DNA of 64,000 bases from Hirsutella rhossiliensis (lineage: Eukaryota; Ascomycota; Sordariomycetes; Hypocreales; Ophiocordycipitaceae), in the NCBI RefSeq assembly GCF_020360975.1, contig NW_025408672.1, positions 1,426,001 through 1,490,000 on the forward strand. Reading direction: 5' to 3'. Position 1 is the stretch's first letter, and every line of letters begins with the position of its first letter. The position numbers were made by a program, and so were the translations under genes. A model generated the notes under the pieces. That model saw only the letters and a list, made by a program, of their open reading frames with translations, made no database searches and was not told the origin of the DNA. This document shows positions 11,194 through 21,777 of the stretch, piece after piece.

Positions 11194-13158
11194 ATGCCCC
11201 TGATCCGATCAATTCTACGATTCTCAACTCTACGATTCTCGACACTGCCCATTGTCTCACGACGGCCCTGTCGCCAGGCCTTCTTCTCGCCAACCCGATT
11301 GCCAGCCAGCACTTTCTTCACCATGCCCCCCAAAGCGGCCAAACGAAAGTCGACGTCCCTTCCTCAATCCAACGGCGCCGCCAACAAGCGCACCAAGACG
11401 AGCAGTGACTTGCGTCAGCCTCACCCCCTGGCTGGAGAGGCCGAGAAGCACGGCATCGTGCTGCGAAAGTACTACCCGCATGAGATGAGCAATGCCCGCG
11501 CGCGCGCCTACAACAATGACGAGATCCCTCGCCCCATGGAGGAGCTCGTCTCGGCGCTCGAGGACACGGCCGAGCATCGCAAGGCGGTCGAGGTCAAGGA
11601 CTCCGTCGTCCATTGGTTCAAGATGGATCTGCGCCACACCGACAACAAGTCGCTAGCCCTGGCCAGCGAAAAGGCAAACGAGGCCGGCGTGCCCCTGATT
11701 TGCGTCTACATCGTCAGCCCCCAGGACTTTGAGGCCCATCTCACCTCGCCCGTCCGAGTCGACTTCATGCTGAGGACGCTCGAGGTCCTCCGCGACGACC
11801 TGGCCAAGCTCGACATTCCCCTCCACGTCGAGACGGTGGCCAGGAGAAAAAGCATCCCCGATCGCATCCTGGAGCTCATGGAGGAGTGGGGTAGCAGTCA
11901 TCTGTTCGCCAACATCGAGTACGAAGTCGACGAACTACGCCGAGAGGCCCAGATGGTGCGGGATCTGTTCGAGAATGACAAGTCGTTCGAGGTCGTCCAC
12001 GATAGCTGCATCGTCGCGCCAGGGCAATTGCGTAGCGGTGCCGGGAAACAGTACGCTGTCTATACACCTTGGTACCGGACCTGGGTCGCCCACGTCCACG
12101 ACAACCTCGATCTCCTGGAGCTCTTCGACCCGCCAGCCAAGAACCCAGATGGCGCCCGGAAAAAGTACAAGAAGCTGTTCGACTGCCCCATCCCAGAGGC
12201 GCCCGAGAACAAGAGCCTCAGCCAGGAAGAAAAAAAGCGGTTCCGCTCCCTCTGGCCCTGCGGAGAGCACGCGGCCAGGGACAGGCTGCACAAGTTCTGC
12301 GACGACAGGGTCGGCAACTACCATAATAAGAGGAACATTCCGGCCGATGAGGCGACTTCAAGTCTGTCGGTGCACCTGGCTAGTGGGACCATCAGCGCCA
12401 GGACGTGTGTCCGGACTGCGCGGGACGGCAACAGGTCCAAGAAGCTCAATAGCGGTAACGAGGGAATCCAAACGTGGATCAGCGAGGTTGCTTGGCGGGA
12501 CTTTTACAAGCACGTCTTGGTAAACTGGCCGTTTGTCTGGTAAGGGTGTCCTCCACCCCCTACCCTGGGACTCAAGGGTCATGCGTTGCAGGTCTGACAG
12601 CATTGACGCAGCATGAACAAGCCATTCAAGCCCGAATACTCCAACATTTCGTGGTCATACGATGAGGACGACTTTGTGGCGTGGTGCGAGGGCCGGACTG
12701 GGTTCCCCATCGTCGATGCCGCCATGCGCCAGCTCAACCACATGGGCTACATGCACAACCGCTGCCGCATGATTGTCGCCTCGTTCCTGGCCAAGGACCT
12801 ACTCATCGACTGGCGCAAGGGCGAGCGATACTTTATGGAGCATCTCATCGACGGCGACTTTGCGAGCAACAGCGGGGGTTGGGGATTCAGTGCCAGCGTC
12901 GGAGTTGACCCTCAGCCATACTTTCGCGTCTTCAACCCGCTTTTGCAGAGCGAAAAGTTCGACACCAGCGGCGAGTACATCCGCAAGTGGGTTCCCGAGC
13001 TCAAGGATCTCAGCGACAAGCAGATTCACGAGCCGTACAGTCGCGGCGCGGGACCCCAGGCCAAGAAGAAGGGGTACCCGAAACCGATTGTCGAGCACAA
13101 GCACGTTCGAGAACGTGCGCTGAGTGCATACAAAGAGGGAATTGAAAGCGGGATGTAG
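11194..13158 (+). CDS. phr1: Class I CPD DNA photolyase
   Basis: This flavoenzyme uses blue light to split cyclobutane pyrimidine dimers. The exons are 11194-12539 and 12612-13158, with a 72-nt intron (GTAAGG...GCAG); splicing forms a Cys codon just before MNKPFKPEY. The full form has 630 residues. The alpha/beta antenna-binding domain begins near residue 138 (VVHWFKMDLRHTDN). The FAD/catalytic domain holds CEGRTGFPIVDAAMRQL with the dimer-contacting Glu475, then NRCRMIVASFLAKDLLIDW and NSGGWGFSASVGVDPQPYF. The flavin-contacting Asn and the Trp after GG are kept; Ser and Val replace residues usually Asn and Thr in this block. There are two good starts: ATG 11194 gives an Arg-rich, amphipathic leader, and ATG 11323 (CACCATGCCC) gives a 587-residue form starting MPPKAAKRK with basic, nuclear-signal-like clusters. 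It is divergent from nej1. Confidence 0.95.
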
Positions 13159-13683
13159 CGAAATTGTGTGCGCAACCGATGACGAGCAAGGCAAGCTGTT
13201 TGTTAGCCTTTCTCGCATTTCGCATAGGAGCCGCCAGTCAAAATCGTGTATGGGAGAAGATGGAACAATTCATTTCCATCTATTGGAGTGTGTGACCCGT
13301 ATCTGTACCATGGCAAGAGACTTGAACGCCACGGCTTTTTCAAGGCCATCAAGTTCGATCTGCGGCACGGAGACTATCGAGGTAGTCCCAGAGTCCCCGG
13401 GCAAGAGGCGGCCAGAAGACCGGCCCGAGAACCCTTTGCTAGCCAGCGCAAATCACATATCACGTAGCTCGTCACTCGCGGCATGTCAGGAACCAGGAAC
13501 GGATCCGCGTTTCGGAAGCGAGCCCAAACGCCTCGAATCGGATGTTGCTAGATGCAGCCAGCTCTAGATCCACGCATGCCTTGCCGTTTCATGCCCGTGC
13601 CAATCCCTGTAGAGCAGTCAGCAAACCGTTCCAGACATGACCTCGACGGACGGGATCAAGTACCTTGATTTTCCGCATACCAA
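13159..13683. other. Convergent spacer between phr1 and the eS21 gene
   Basis: About 525 bp lie between two genes whose 3' ends face each other. Open frames here overlap on both strands and have no domain character. The interval presumably holds both 3' UTRs; I see no other structure. Confidence 0.6.
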
Positions 13684-14018
13684 TTATCGCTGAGCGCTCC
13701 AGACGTTCTTCAACAGGCCGTCCCGTTGCGCCAGCCGGTTCATGGCATCGTCGCTCTCGCCCATCGCTCGCACGAACCCGCAGAGGGCATAGACGTGGTT
13801 CTCGCCGGCAACGGCGCGGCCGTTCTCGTCAACCTTGGCGATGGAAATCTGGACGGAGCCGTGGTCCTTGGCCTTGATGATGCGGTTGGTGGCGCTGCAC
13901 TTGCGGGGGACATAGCTGGACGGAGGAGAAAATCAATCAGCATTGCCGGTCGCGGGCGGACTTTGGGAGCTCGGGCAAGTCCCTACAGATCGACGATCTC
14001 GCCACGGTCGTTCTCCAT
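13684..14018 (-). CDS. rps21: 40S ribosomal protein eS21 (split gene)
   Basis: This is a structural protein of the small ribosomal subunit, 87 residues long, which is the usual fungal length. Exon 1 is 14018-13987 (32 nt) and exon 2 is 13915-13684. They are separated by a 71-nt intron that starts GTAGGG and ends CCAG on the minus strand. The spliced product begins [17 protein letters not shown] and continues through a [21 protein letters not shown] block and an [19 protein letters not shown] block to a WSAQR end. The join inside the Leu codon is needed to keep the family sequence continuous, which fixes the splice sites. It is divergent from slx4, with 405 bp between the start codons. Identification is near certain from the family sequence. 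Confidence 0.95.
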
Positions 14019-14423
14019 CTTGACGGTGTGGATGGGAGTGCGGTAGGGAGCGGTAGAATGGGAGTTGTTCCGGCGGGGGATGGCTCGTCGAGGTCGTTTG
14101 GTGGGATGCTGTGCCTGTTCTCGGCTCTACGAATTTGACATTGGCTCGATAATTTCGTGGGCGGGGAGGGTTTTGTGCATCAGGTGATCAGTCAGCTGAT
14201 ACCGCGCCAGTCTCGCGCAGCGCTCCCGCAATCCTGTCTCCACAATTTGGCCTAGACGCCTTTTGGCCGTCGCCACCGGCTCATCCCATCTACAAAGTCG
14301 CGCCAACGCCGAGACTCCGCCATATCAAAACGTTTGCAGAAAACGTCGAGAATTCAGTCCCACCTGCTGCGCGTCGAGGGACTGAGATGCGCTTTGCGCT
14401 CTCGGCTCCTGGGTCTCGGCGCC
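14019..14423. promoter_or_regulatory. Divergent promoter of the eS21 and slx4 genes
   Basis: This 405-bp interval separates the two head-to-head starts. It has CT-rich and TTTG-rich stretches, but I recognise no defined factor site. A ribosomal protein gene and a repair scaffold sharing one promoter region may be partly co-regulated; that is inference only. Confidence 0.5.
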
Positions 14424-17093
14424 ATGGCGTCTCCTGACGCGTTCTTGTCTTCGCCATCCCGCGCCAGACTACGGGCTGCTGAAGCTGCAGTTTCTTCGTC
14501 CCCCGAGCTTCCCTCCATTCAGGATATCCTGTCACAGAAGCCTCCGCGCCCGCCATTAAAAAGTGGAAGCAAATCCGCGCCGATTCCGCAAAACGCGACG
14601 ACGACGTTCACGAGCGCCGGCAGTCTCTGGAGGTCGCTGCAAGCGGATGACTCGCCAAAGTCAAGTTCCAATCCGAGAGTCGCCAATCAAACAGCCTTGG
14701 AGGAGATTGACACATCGGTCTCCGTCATCGAGATACAATCAAAGGACGCCCCCCAGAAGCGCAAGCCGCGCCGGCGGAATCGAGCGGCCCCCAAGCGCGT
14801 CGAGGCACCGATCGAAACATCGACAGACTCCAATTTGCACGCTGACAATCAACCATGGAAAAAGTACAAGTCACCGAGCAAGAACACCGCTGACGCGACC
14901 ACCGAGTCGAAGCTTAATGCCAGAGATGGCCCGACACCAGAGTCCGTCCCCGACAACGACTCGGAACAAATCCGCAGCTGCTACTTCAAGTCGCCGGAGC
15001 CACAAAAGTCAACAAAAGCGAGAGCGGTTAAAGAGGCGGAAAACGAACCACTCAATCTTGAAGTCGCGATGACCCGAAGGACAGACTGGACTCCACCCGC
15101 GAAAAGAAGTCTAATAATCATCGATTCCGGGGGAACCCCTCACTTGGAAACCATCAATAAATCCCAAGGGAACGGCGAGACATCGGAGCCATTCGAGAAC
15201 TTGCTTGCATCCTTCAAGTGCAGCCAAAATTTGCAGCAAGAGACAGGCTCCAACTCAACAAGTGAAGACTCGAGCTTTCTGAGAAAGCGAAAGTTACTCG
15301 AACTCGTTCCGACGAGTTTAGTCGATGGCCCGGGACCCGTGAAGCCGGATCAGTCGCCGACGAGGCGAAAAGCGCCAAAGAAGAAGACCCGAACCATCAC
15401 AGAAATCGCCACCGCCGCCTACAGGCCACAAACTCAACCTGACCAGGTCGCGGCACCGGTGAGCGAGCACCAAGGATCAGGGGCGACGAAGCCCGCGGCG
15501 ATCGGTAATGGAAAGTCTAAGCCGCGGAAGCGGCCGGCGAAGACGTCTAAGAAAAAACAGCCGCCGCCCAAGCCCATTCTCTTGTCTCCGGGAGCAGCAT
15601 TGAACCAGGTGGCCCGGCAGGATTTCGTCTTTGGCACTTCCAGTCAACTAGCACGTGAGCAGTCTCCCACCTTGTTGCGTGACCTCCAAGCAGTCATGAG
15701 GGCCTCCAATCAGCTGGACTTGGTTGAATTCACGACACCGCTCAACAGTGATGCTTTGGAGCCCCCGGAGAAGCGACAGACGCTTTGGGATGCAGGAGCG
15801 AGAGACGCAGATGGGGATTTGTTTGATGTCGAGGTTCGCAACTTTGCGGACGGATCCGGACTTCCAGAACCTGCCACGGAGGCCGATCCCTTTGGCTATG
15901 TGCGATGCGACAGAGACGATGTTATCTCCCTGCCGGAATTGCTCGCTGTTGACGAAGCCCGAGATGATGACTCATTTGTCAATCTGTCAGACATTCTAAT
16001 GCCGCCCGGGCAGAGCAAGCCTCTAGAGATCATTGACGTTAGTTCCAACCTGTCAGGAAGCGAGCTGCCCGCGTGCATCGAAAGTCCGCCGCAGACTGGG
16101 TCGCTCGCCGAAAATCAACACAGAATGACGAATGGACGAGAAGAGGACGATGGAAGGCAATATAAGGATGCCTCGGAATGTCAGCCAACTTCTGGCATGC
16201 CACCCCCAGAGCCGTCTTTCGAGCGCTACTCGGACGCACAATTGGCCAAGCAGGTTGCGCAATACGGCTTCAAACCAATCAAGAAGCGAACGGCCATGGT
16301 TGCTCTCCTCACCCGGTGCAGGCAAGAGAGCGCTCGGCCGGGGCACGGTGTAGTTGGATCAACATGTACGACGACTACGGGGGCGTCCAGGTCCGCGAGC
16401 ACCACGACAGTCGCCACAGCCAAGGAGAAACGACCTCGGGGTCGTCCGAGAAAAGTCAGTGCTAGTGAAGGGGAATCACAGAAGCAGCCGCCGCCGTCTG
16501 CACAGCCCTCGGAATCACCCCGAAGACCGCGGGGCAGGCCCAGGAAAGACGCCGGCTCGCCCTCACCACGGATCGCAGCCCCGACGTCTGCCAAGGAAGC
16601 CTTCAAGGACAGGAGCCCGGCTCCAGCCACCCCGAAGCGCAAAGAAAAGGCGCCCAGAAGGGTCATTGAGATTCCTGACTCGCAGTCCGATGCTGAGGGG
16701 GATTCATCGGCGTCGCCTTGCTCGTCTCCCGAGCCGACCTTTTCGCCGGCGCAGCCGGTAGACCTGAGCCTAACCGTCGACGAGGACACAGAGCTCTCTC
16801 TGGCGACGTCCCCTACCAACCAGCAGACGTGCCTGTTCACGTACATCACCAAGGCAGTGACGACGGCGCCAAGGACGACGGACCCGGCGCAACCGTCGTG
16901 GCACGAGAAGATGCTCATGTACGACGCAATTGTGTTGGAGGACTTGACAACGTGGCTTAACTGCGGGCAGCTCACGCGGGTTGGCTGCGACGGGGAGGCG
17001 AGCGTGGGCGAGGTCAAGAAGTGGTGCGAGTCCAAGAGCATATTGTGTCTATGGGAAAAGAACTTACGTGGCAAGGAGAGGAAGCGTTATTGA
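14424..17093 (+). CDS. slx4: Structure-specific endonuclease subunit SLX4
   Basis: Slx4 is the nuclear scaffold that activates the Slx1 GIY-YIG nuclease to cut branched DNA such as 5' flaps and Holliday junctions. The predicted protein has 889 residues with no intron and is mostly disordered and charged, as usual for the family. A SAP-like segment begins near residue 602 (YSDAQLAKQVAQYGFKPIKKR). Two AT-hook cores, each RPRGRPRK, lie near residues 670 and 703. The C-terminal 65 residues form the conserved Slx1-binding domain, with LEDLTTWLNCGQL, VGEVKKWCESKSI and a Trp near the end. The ATG at 14424 (GCGCCATGGC) has a better context than the in-frame extension upstream and starts the Ser/Pro-rich N-terminus. 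Fast divergence outside these blocks is normal. Confidence 0.9.
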   Translation: MASPDAFLSSPSRARLRAAEAAVSSSPELPSIQDILSQKPPRPPLKSGSKSAPIPQNATTTFTSAGSLWRSLQADDSPKSSSNPRVANQTALEEIDTSVSVIEIQSKDAPQKRKPRRRNRAAPKRVEAPIETSTDSNLHADNQPWKKYKSPSKNTADATTESKLNARDGPTPESVPDNDSEQIRSCYFKSPEPQKSTKARAVKEAENEPLNLEVAMTRRTDWTPPAKRSLIIIDSGGTPHLETINKSQGNGETSEPFENLLASFKCSQNLQQETGSNSTSEDSSFLRKRKLLELVPTSLVDGPGPVKPDQSPTRRKAPKKKTRTITEIATAAYRPQTQPDQVAAPVSEHQGSGATKPAAIGNGKSKPRKRPAKTSKKKQPPPKPILLSPGAALNQVARQDFVFGTSSQLAREQSPTLLRDLQAVMRASNQLDLVEFTTPLNSDALEPPEKRQTLWDAGARDADGDLFDVEVRNFADGSGLPEPATEADPFGYVRCDRDDVISLPELLAVDEARDDDSFVNLSDILMPPGQSKPLEIIDVSSNLSGSELPACIESPPQTGSLAENQHRMTNGREEDDGRQYKDASECQPTSGMPPPEPSFERYSDAQLAKQVAQYGFKPIKKRTAMVALLTRCRQESARPGHGVVGSTCTTTTGASRSASTTTVATAKEKRPRGRPRKVSASEGESQKQPPPSAQPSESPRRPRGRPRKDAGSPSPRIAAPTSAKEAFKDRSPAPATPKRKEKAPRRVIEIPDSQSDAEGDSSASPCSSPEPTFSPAQPVDLSLTVDEDTELSLATSPTNQQTCLFTYITKAVTTAPRTTDPAQPSWHEKMLMYDAIVLEDLTTWLNCGQLTRVGCDGEASVGEVKKWCESKSILCLWEKNLRGKERKRY

Positions 17094-17671
17094 TTAGGCG
17101 CCGGCGTCAATGACGGGCACGAGAGACGCAAGGTTGATGAAGGGCGTTTGCGTGCGGCGCATATCGGGTTAGTTGTTTGGGCATGGGTCGAAGCATTGTT
17201 TTTCGTGCGCCGACCGGAGCTGCTATGATGTCTCGCGCCGACGATGAGCCTCGATCGATGCTCACGGTGACGAGCTTTGTCGTGGCAACAGAGAAAGAGC
17301 ACACGAGGAGAGTGGGGGATGATCATGTCAAGAGTGCGTGAATACACACTCCTAAGAGTCTTAACAACTGTCCCATTGCCTCGAAAGCACACGCTGTCCG
17401 GCGTCTGTTAGTCTTTCGGCAGTTGGGCCAAGCCGTCGGCACTCTGGGCCTCGGCTCCGATGTGCGGACCCGTGCCCCCCCGCAACGCCGGCCTCAAGCT
17501 GCATTCCGGTGCTAATAATGTTTCATCATGCAACTACAGATACCTTGAACCTAACAGCAAGCAAAGACACAGCCGACGGAGGGCGGGGGATCCGACTAGT
17601 CCGACTAGGCTGACCGGACCGAGGCTCTTGATTACTACAAAAGCCTCAGCGCCGAAGCCCCATGTTGCGCC
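17094..17671. other. Intergenic region upstream of the Nudix gene
   Basis: There are 578 bp between slx4 and the tandemly oriented Nudix gene. Short overlapping frames on the minus strand have no domain character. It presumably holds the slx4 3' UTR and the Nudix promoter; I see no distinct element. Confidence 0.5.
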
Positions 17672-17766
17672 ATGCATCGCGTCTTGACGAGACGATGCTC
17701 AGCCGTCGGACTACGGGTTCGGAGTGCGGTTAGTGCACAGCAGCAAGAGCAGCAGCGGCAGCAGCG

Positions 17767-17800
<34 letters not shown>

Positions 17801-19028
17801 TGGCCCGGAGCCCATCGCCGGCTCAGCTGCACTCTCGCGGGGCCGCATCCTCAGCCGAGCCGCCGGGCGTTTTCCCAGCCATCGGCATCGGCATCGGCAG
17901 CGACACCGCCGGCGGCACCGTCAGCCATGGGAGACACCAAGCCCAGGTCCAGGGGCGCCATGGTCGAGGCCCGCCCCAGCGCATCCGTCATGGTGCTGTC
18001 GGCGGCCAACGAGGTGCTGGTGCTGCAGCGCGTGCAGTCGTCGACGTCGTTTGCCTCGGCGCACGTCTTCCCCGGCGGCAACCTCGACGCCTTCCACGAC
18101 GGCGCCGTGCCCGGGCCGCAGTCGCCGGCGCGGCACCGCGATGGACCGGCCTACCGCATGGCCGCCGTCAGGGAGTGCTTCGAGGAGACGGGCATCCTGC
18201 TGGCCACGGGCAGGCAGGGGCTCATCAGCCTGCCGGCGGCGGAGCGGGATGCGGCGCGGGCGAGGATCCATGCCAACGAGGTTCCGTTTGGGGAGTGGTT
18301 GGCGTCGGTTGGCGGTGTTGCTGATACCGGTGCGTCCAAGCAACAACACGGGGCGAGGGAATCGTGACTGACTGACTGGCGCAGAGAACCTCATCCCCTT
18401 CACGCGATGGATCACCCCCGTCGGGGTGCCCAAGCGCTTCACGACGCAAATGTACGTCTACCAGCTGCCTCTCTCGCGCTCGGCAGTGCCGTCCGAGATG
18501 CTCATCCCCACGCCGGACAACGGCGTCGAGCACACGGCAGCCCTCTTCGCGCCTGCGCACGTCTCCCTCGGCCGCGTCGCCGACGGCTCCATGACGCTCT
18601 TCCCGCCGCAGTACTACCTCTTGCACCTGCTCAACGGCTTTCTGGGCGACGGCAATACCAGCAGCAGCAGCAGCAACAGCAGCAGGGAACCCATCGAAGC
18701 CGGGCCGCTGCACCGCGCCGCGCAGCGCAAGAAGCTGCTGGCGTGGCTGCGGCGCACGCCCACGGCCGCCGACAGCCACGCGACGGCGCGCATCCCCTGG
18801 GGCGAAAAGGTCATGTGCCCGGTTCGGCTGCCGGTGCGGCGGGCCGACGGGCGCGTTGTGCTCGGGCTGGATAAGCCGGGCCCGGAGCTCGAGGGCGAGC
18901 CGAGGGGCGGCGACTGGGAGAGGGTGGTGCTGGTCAACTTTGCCCAGGGGGGGCCGCGGGATCTGGAGATTCGGTCGAGGAGGGCCGTGCTGCGGGAGGA
19001 CAAGCAGGACGAGGCGGCACGGCTGTGA
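17672..19028 (+). CDS. NUDT19-type Nudix hydrolase with possible dual targeting signals
   Basis: NUDT19-like enzymes hydrolyse the diphosphate of CoA and acyl-CoA, often in peroxisomes. The exons are 17672-18329 and 18385-19028, with a 55-nt intron (GTGCGT...GCAG). The full form has 433 residues. The Nudix box is split as in this subfamily: FPGGNLDAF, an insert, then MAAVRECFEETGILLA with the catalytic REXXEEXG. After the splice, ENLIPFTRWITPVGVPKRF and a TALF/LFPPQYYLL region match the subfamily layout. The last three residues, ARL, fit the peroxisomal PTS1 pattern. The first 85 residues are Arg-rich, resemble a mitochondrial leader and contain a Gln tract. An internal ATG at 17927 would give 348 residues without that leader. 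I favour the family call strongly; the start and location are open. Confidence 0.85.
17738..17794 (+). repeat. CAG-rich trinucleotide tract encoding polyglutamine
   Basis: An interrupted CAG tract with nine uninterrupted CAG units at its 3' end lies in frame in the N-terminal extension of the Nudix protein, where it encodes a Gln-rich run. It disappears from the product if translation starts at 17927. A shorter AGC tract at about 18658-18687 in exon 2 encodes Ser and Asn. Confidence 0.9.
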
Positions 19029-20533
19029 AGGCGTGTCGGGCAGGGACGAGGGCATCTTCTGCCGGGACGATGTCGCCGTGCTTGTACATGCCGTGACACC
19101 CCGTCGCCGGCCGCTTCCACGTGGCGACTGGTGAGAAGCAAGGAACTCAGAAACGTGCTCCATTACCCTGGCTGTGACGGCCTCTGAGGGCTCTGGAAAC
19201 AACAGAGTTGTATTATACGTCGACGTGGTACACAACCCTCGCCTTGCCTCGGTCCATTGCAGCTTATTAGGCTTCATTCCGTCCTCTCGTTTTGAGTCCA
19301 CCATGTCACATGCCAAGACGAGACTGTCCGTGCAGGTGGGATGAAACAATCGTCATCCTGCTGCGGCTTTATGCCCATGTCTTGAGCCTTCTCCACCGAA
19401 CCGACCCCCTACCAACTCACCCGATGCCTCCCGGGTCATTCCATCAATTTCATCCCCTCTCAGCTACTGCCAAGCTAAACAGCCATATTTCGACTTCTTG
19501 GAAAGACGTTTCTTCCATCGAGGCCCAGGCCACTGGCTTCTCCGCACCTGTCCCCGCGCCACCGCTCGGGGTCTTGCGTTGCGTGCATTTGAGCAAGTTT
19601 CCCTCGTCTTGTCGCCTCCACCACCCCCCGATGCAGCTCGTCGTCGCACGCCTCCCTACGGTTAAGCGCCGCCTTTTCAGCTTTTAACCGTTCTGTATTC
19701 TCAGCTCGAGAGACCTCCTTTTTAGACTGCCTGGTGAAAAAAAATTAAAAAATTCGCCCGAGTCGTTTCCTGGTCAACGATGATCTGAAGACATGAAGCT
19801 AAATATGTCCTCCGCGGATGCATCAGGTCTTGACATCAGCCATCGGAAAGCATTAGACAAGACGTGAAAGGAAGTATTTGCGCTACCAAGAAGAGCAATT
19901 GAGAGAAGGCAGCTTATTCCGCATTCTGGAGAGGACGGCAATCTGACAGGGACTCGGCCGAGCGAGAAAAAGAGAAAGTTTCAGTGGCTTGACTCTCATG
20001 TACTGTACAGATTATATCCCTACCTCATCCCATCCATCCACCCATCCATCCACCCATCCATCCCATCTCCCGGTGCCGGCCCCGGTGATCCGACCTCCCC
20101 CCTACCGGCGAACCGCCTACCGCCCCGTCCATGTGCTTGTACAACCAAGCTCTCAAGCCACACAGCCTCACCCTCTTCTTGGAAGCTAGCCAACGCCGGA
20201 AAGATCCTGGCCAGTTGCCGCCCAGGCCCAGAAGCGAATCACCTTGCGGCTGTTAGCCTCTCATCATCTCCGAGTCCCAAGTGGTGCTCCATACATGGGA
20301 CTCCATACATGGGACTCCATCACCTCCCACGCGGGACCCCCCAGCTCAAGTCTATAAAGAAGCCCGGGACACGCACAAACCCATCTCTCCCAGCCTTGTC
20401 TACTTCCGAGAGCTTGCCTGTCCAGCTTGGAGCTGCCAAGCCCTGCCCACCTGCACTGTGACATCTCCTGTCTACTACGATATCTTCAGACCCCCTGACC
20501 TTCCACTGCGCGTTGAAGCTCCCATCCATCAGG
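19029..20533. other. Intergenic region with the BIM1-gene promoter
   Basis: About 1.5 kb lack a credible gene. A CCAT-type microsatellite occupies about 20031-20063. The 14-bp unit TCCATACATGGGAC is repeated in tandem near 20287-20314. A TATA-like TATAAAG at 20353-20359 lies about 175 bp before the start of the copper-protein gene. The rest is pyrimidine-rich, as is common in fungal promoters. Confidence 0.5.
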
Positions 20534-21278
20534 ATGCTATCGACCGTCGTCACCGTCGTCGGGACCGCCTTGGCTGCCGCCCATGGCGCCTTCGCCCATT
20601 TTGCCCTCACATACCCCGAGTGGCGGGCCGACACGCTCGCAGAGGACGCCGACTCCGAGTATAGCCAATGGACCTATCCGTGTAAGACCCCGTCCCATCA
20701 CCCGGCTTGAGTGTCTCCGCTGACGCCTTTCCGCCCCAGGCGCCGGCGTCGACTACGGAGCCGGCAACGTCACCGACTGGCCCCTCGACGGCGGCTCACT
20801 CAAGCTCGAGCTGCACCACCCGTGGACCTACGTCTTCGTCAACCTCGGCGTTGGCCAAAACACGACCAACTTCAACGTCTCCCTGACGCCCGAGTTCTGG
20901 AACACGACGGGCAAGGGCACGCTGTGCATCGAAAAGGTCCCCGTCCCCATCGACGTCGAGAACGGCACCTTGGCCACTCTGCAGGTCGTCACCACGTCTG
21001 CGAGTGGCTCGGCGCTCTACAACTGCGCCGATATCCGCTTCAACAGGAATGCAAAATCGCTGAGCAACTGCTCGAGCAGCGGTGTCGAATACGCTCCCGT
21101 TCGGGACCAAAAAAAGAGTAACGGAACCAATAGCTCCGGGGGCAACTCGACCGGTGGCGGCAATGGACAGGGGGGTGACAGAAACGGTGCCGGGCCTGCC
21201 ATGGCCGTCACCAGCACCATTGGTCTTGTAGCTGTTGCTGCTATTGCTTCTCTCTTTGCCATCGACGCCGCGTTCTAG
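20534..21278 (+). CDS. GPI-anchored BIM1-like (X325) copper-binding protein
   Basis: Members of this LPMO-like but non-oxidative family bind Cu at the cell surface and help copper uptake. The exons are 20534-20681 and 20740-21278, with a 58-nt intron (GTAAGA...CCAG); the product has 228 residues. A signal peptide covers residues 1-21. Cleavage after AHGAFA exposes His22 in HFALTYPEWRADTL, which would be the N-terminal histidine of the copper site. The core continues with a Cys formed across the splice, AGVDYG, and HHPWTYVFVNLG. Several NXT/S sites follow, then a Ser/Gly/Asn-rich linker. A C-terminal hydrophobic segment after RNGAGPA gives a typical GPI-anchor signal. Codons before the ATG at 20534 are non-ATG. 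The family call is firm; the copper role is taken from the family. Confidence 0.9.
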
Positions 21279-21777
21279 CTCGCGCGCGGTGCTTCGTCAC
21301 AGTTCGAGTGCCTTTGCCAGGGCAAAAGGAGGATTCAAAGCACAAACAGACAGGGGGAAGTCAACAGAAAGCACGGCGACAAAAGATAGGCCCATTAGTA
21401 AAAACCATGCTCTATTCACCATAATTGGCGATACATGTAACGACAACGCCAAACAACGTGATGCGCTATGCTGAGTGACGAGGACACTGGACATCTCAAC
21501 GTCCGTCAAGCACATAGCTATGCCATTTCATCTTTCCATCATGGTGAGCCCGTGACCTGTAGTCTGTGAGATGGGCGCTGCTTACCCTGCTTCAAGCAAA
21601 GTACTTAATCCTTCAATGCTCGATCCGACAAAGGTCATCGTTGTAAACCCTGTTCGATACGACAAGAAAAGAAACTAGGCCAGGCAACAGCGAATCGGGT
21701 CGAGCCGTGTCCCGACTCTCGACTCTAGTAGTGTGGATGGCAAAGGGAAAACAAAGCATTGCACAGTCACACTTTCA
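21279..21777. other. Convergent spacer between the BIM1-like and kinase genes
   Basis: About 500 bp hold the two facing 3' ends. Short frames here have no domain character and no distinct repeat is visible. Confidence 0.55.

Noticed and set aside
20031..20063. CRISPR-like array from the CCATCCAT repeat
   Set aside because: It is a simple microsatellite without spacers in a eukaryotic promoter; CRISPR arrays are not expected here.
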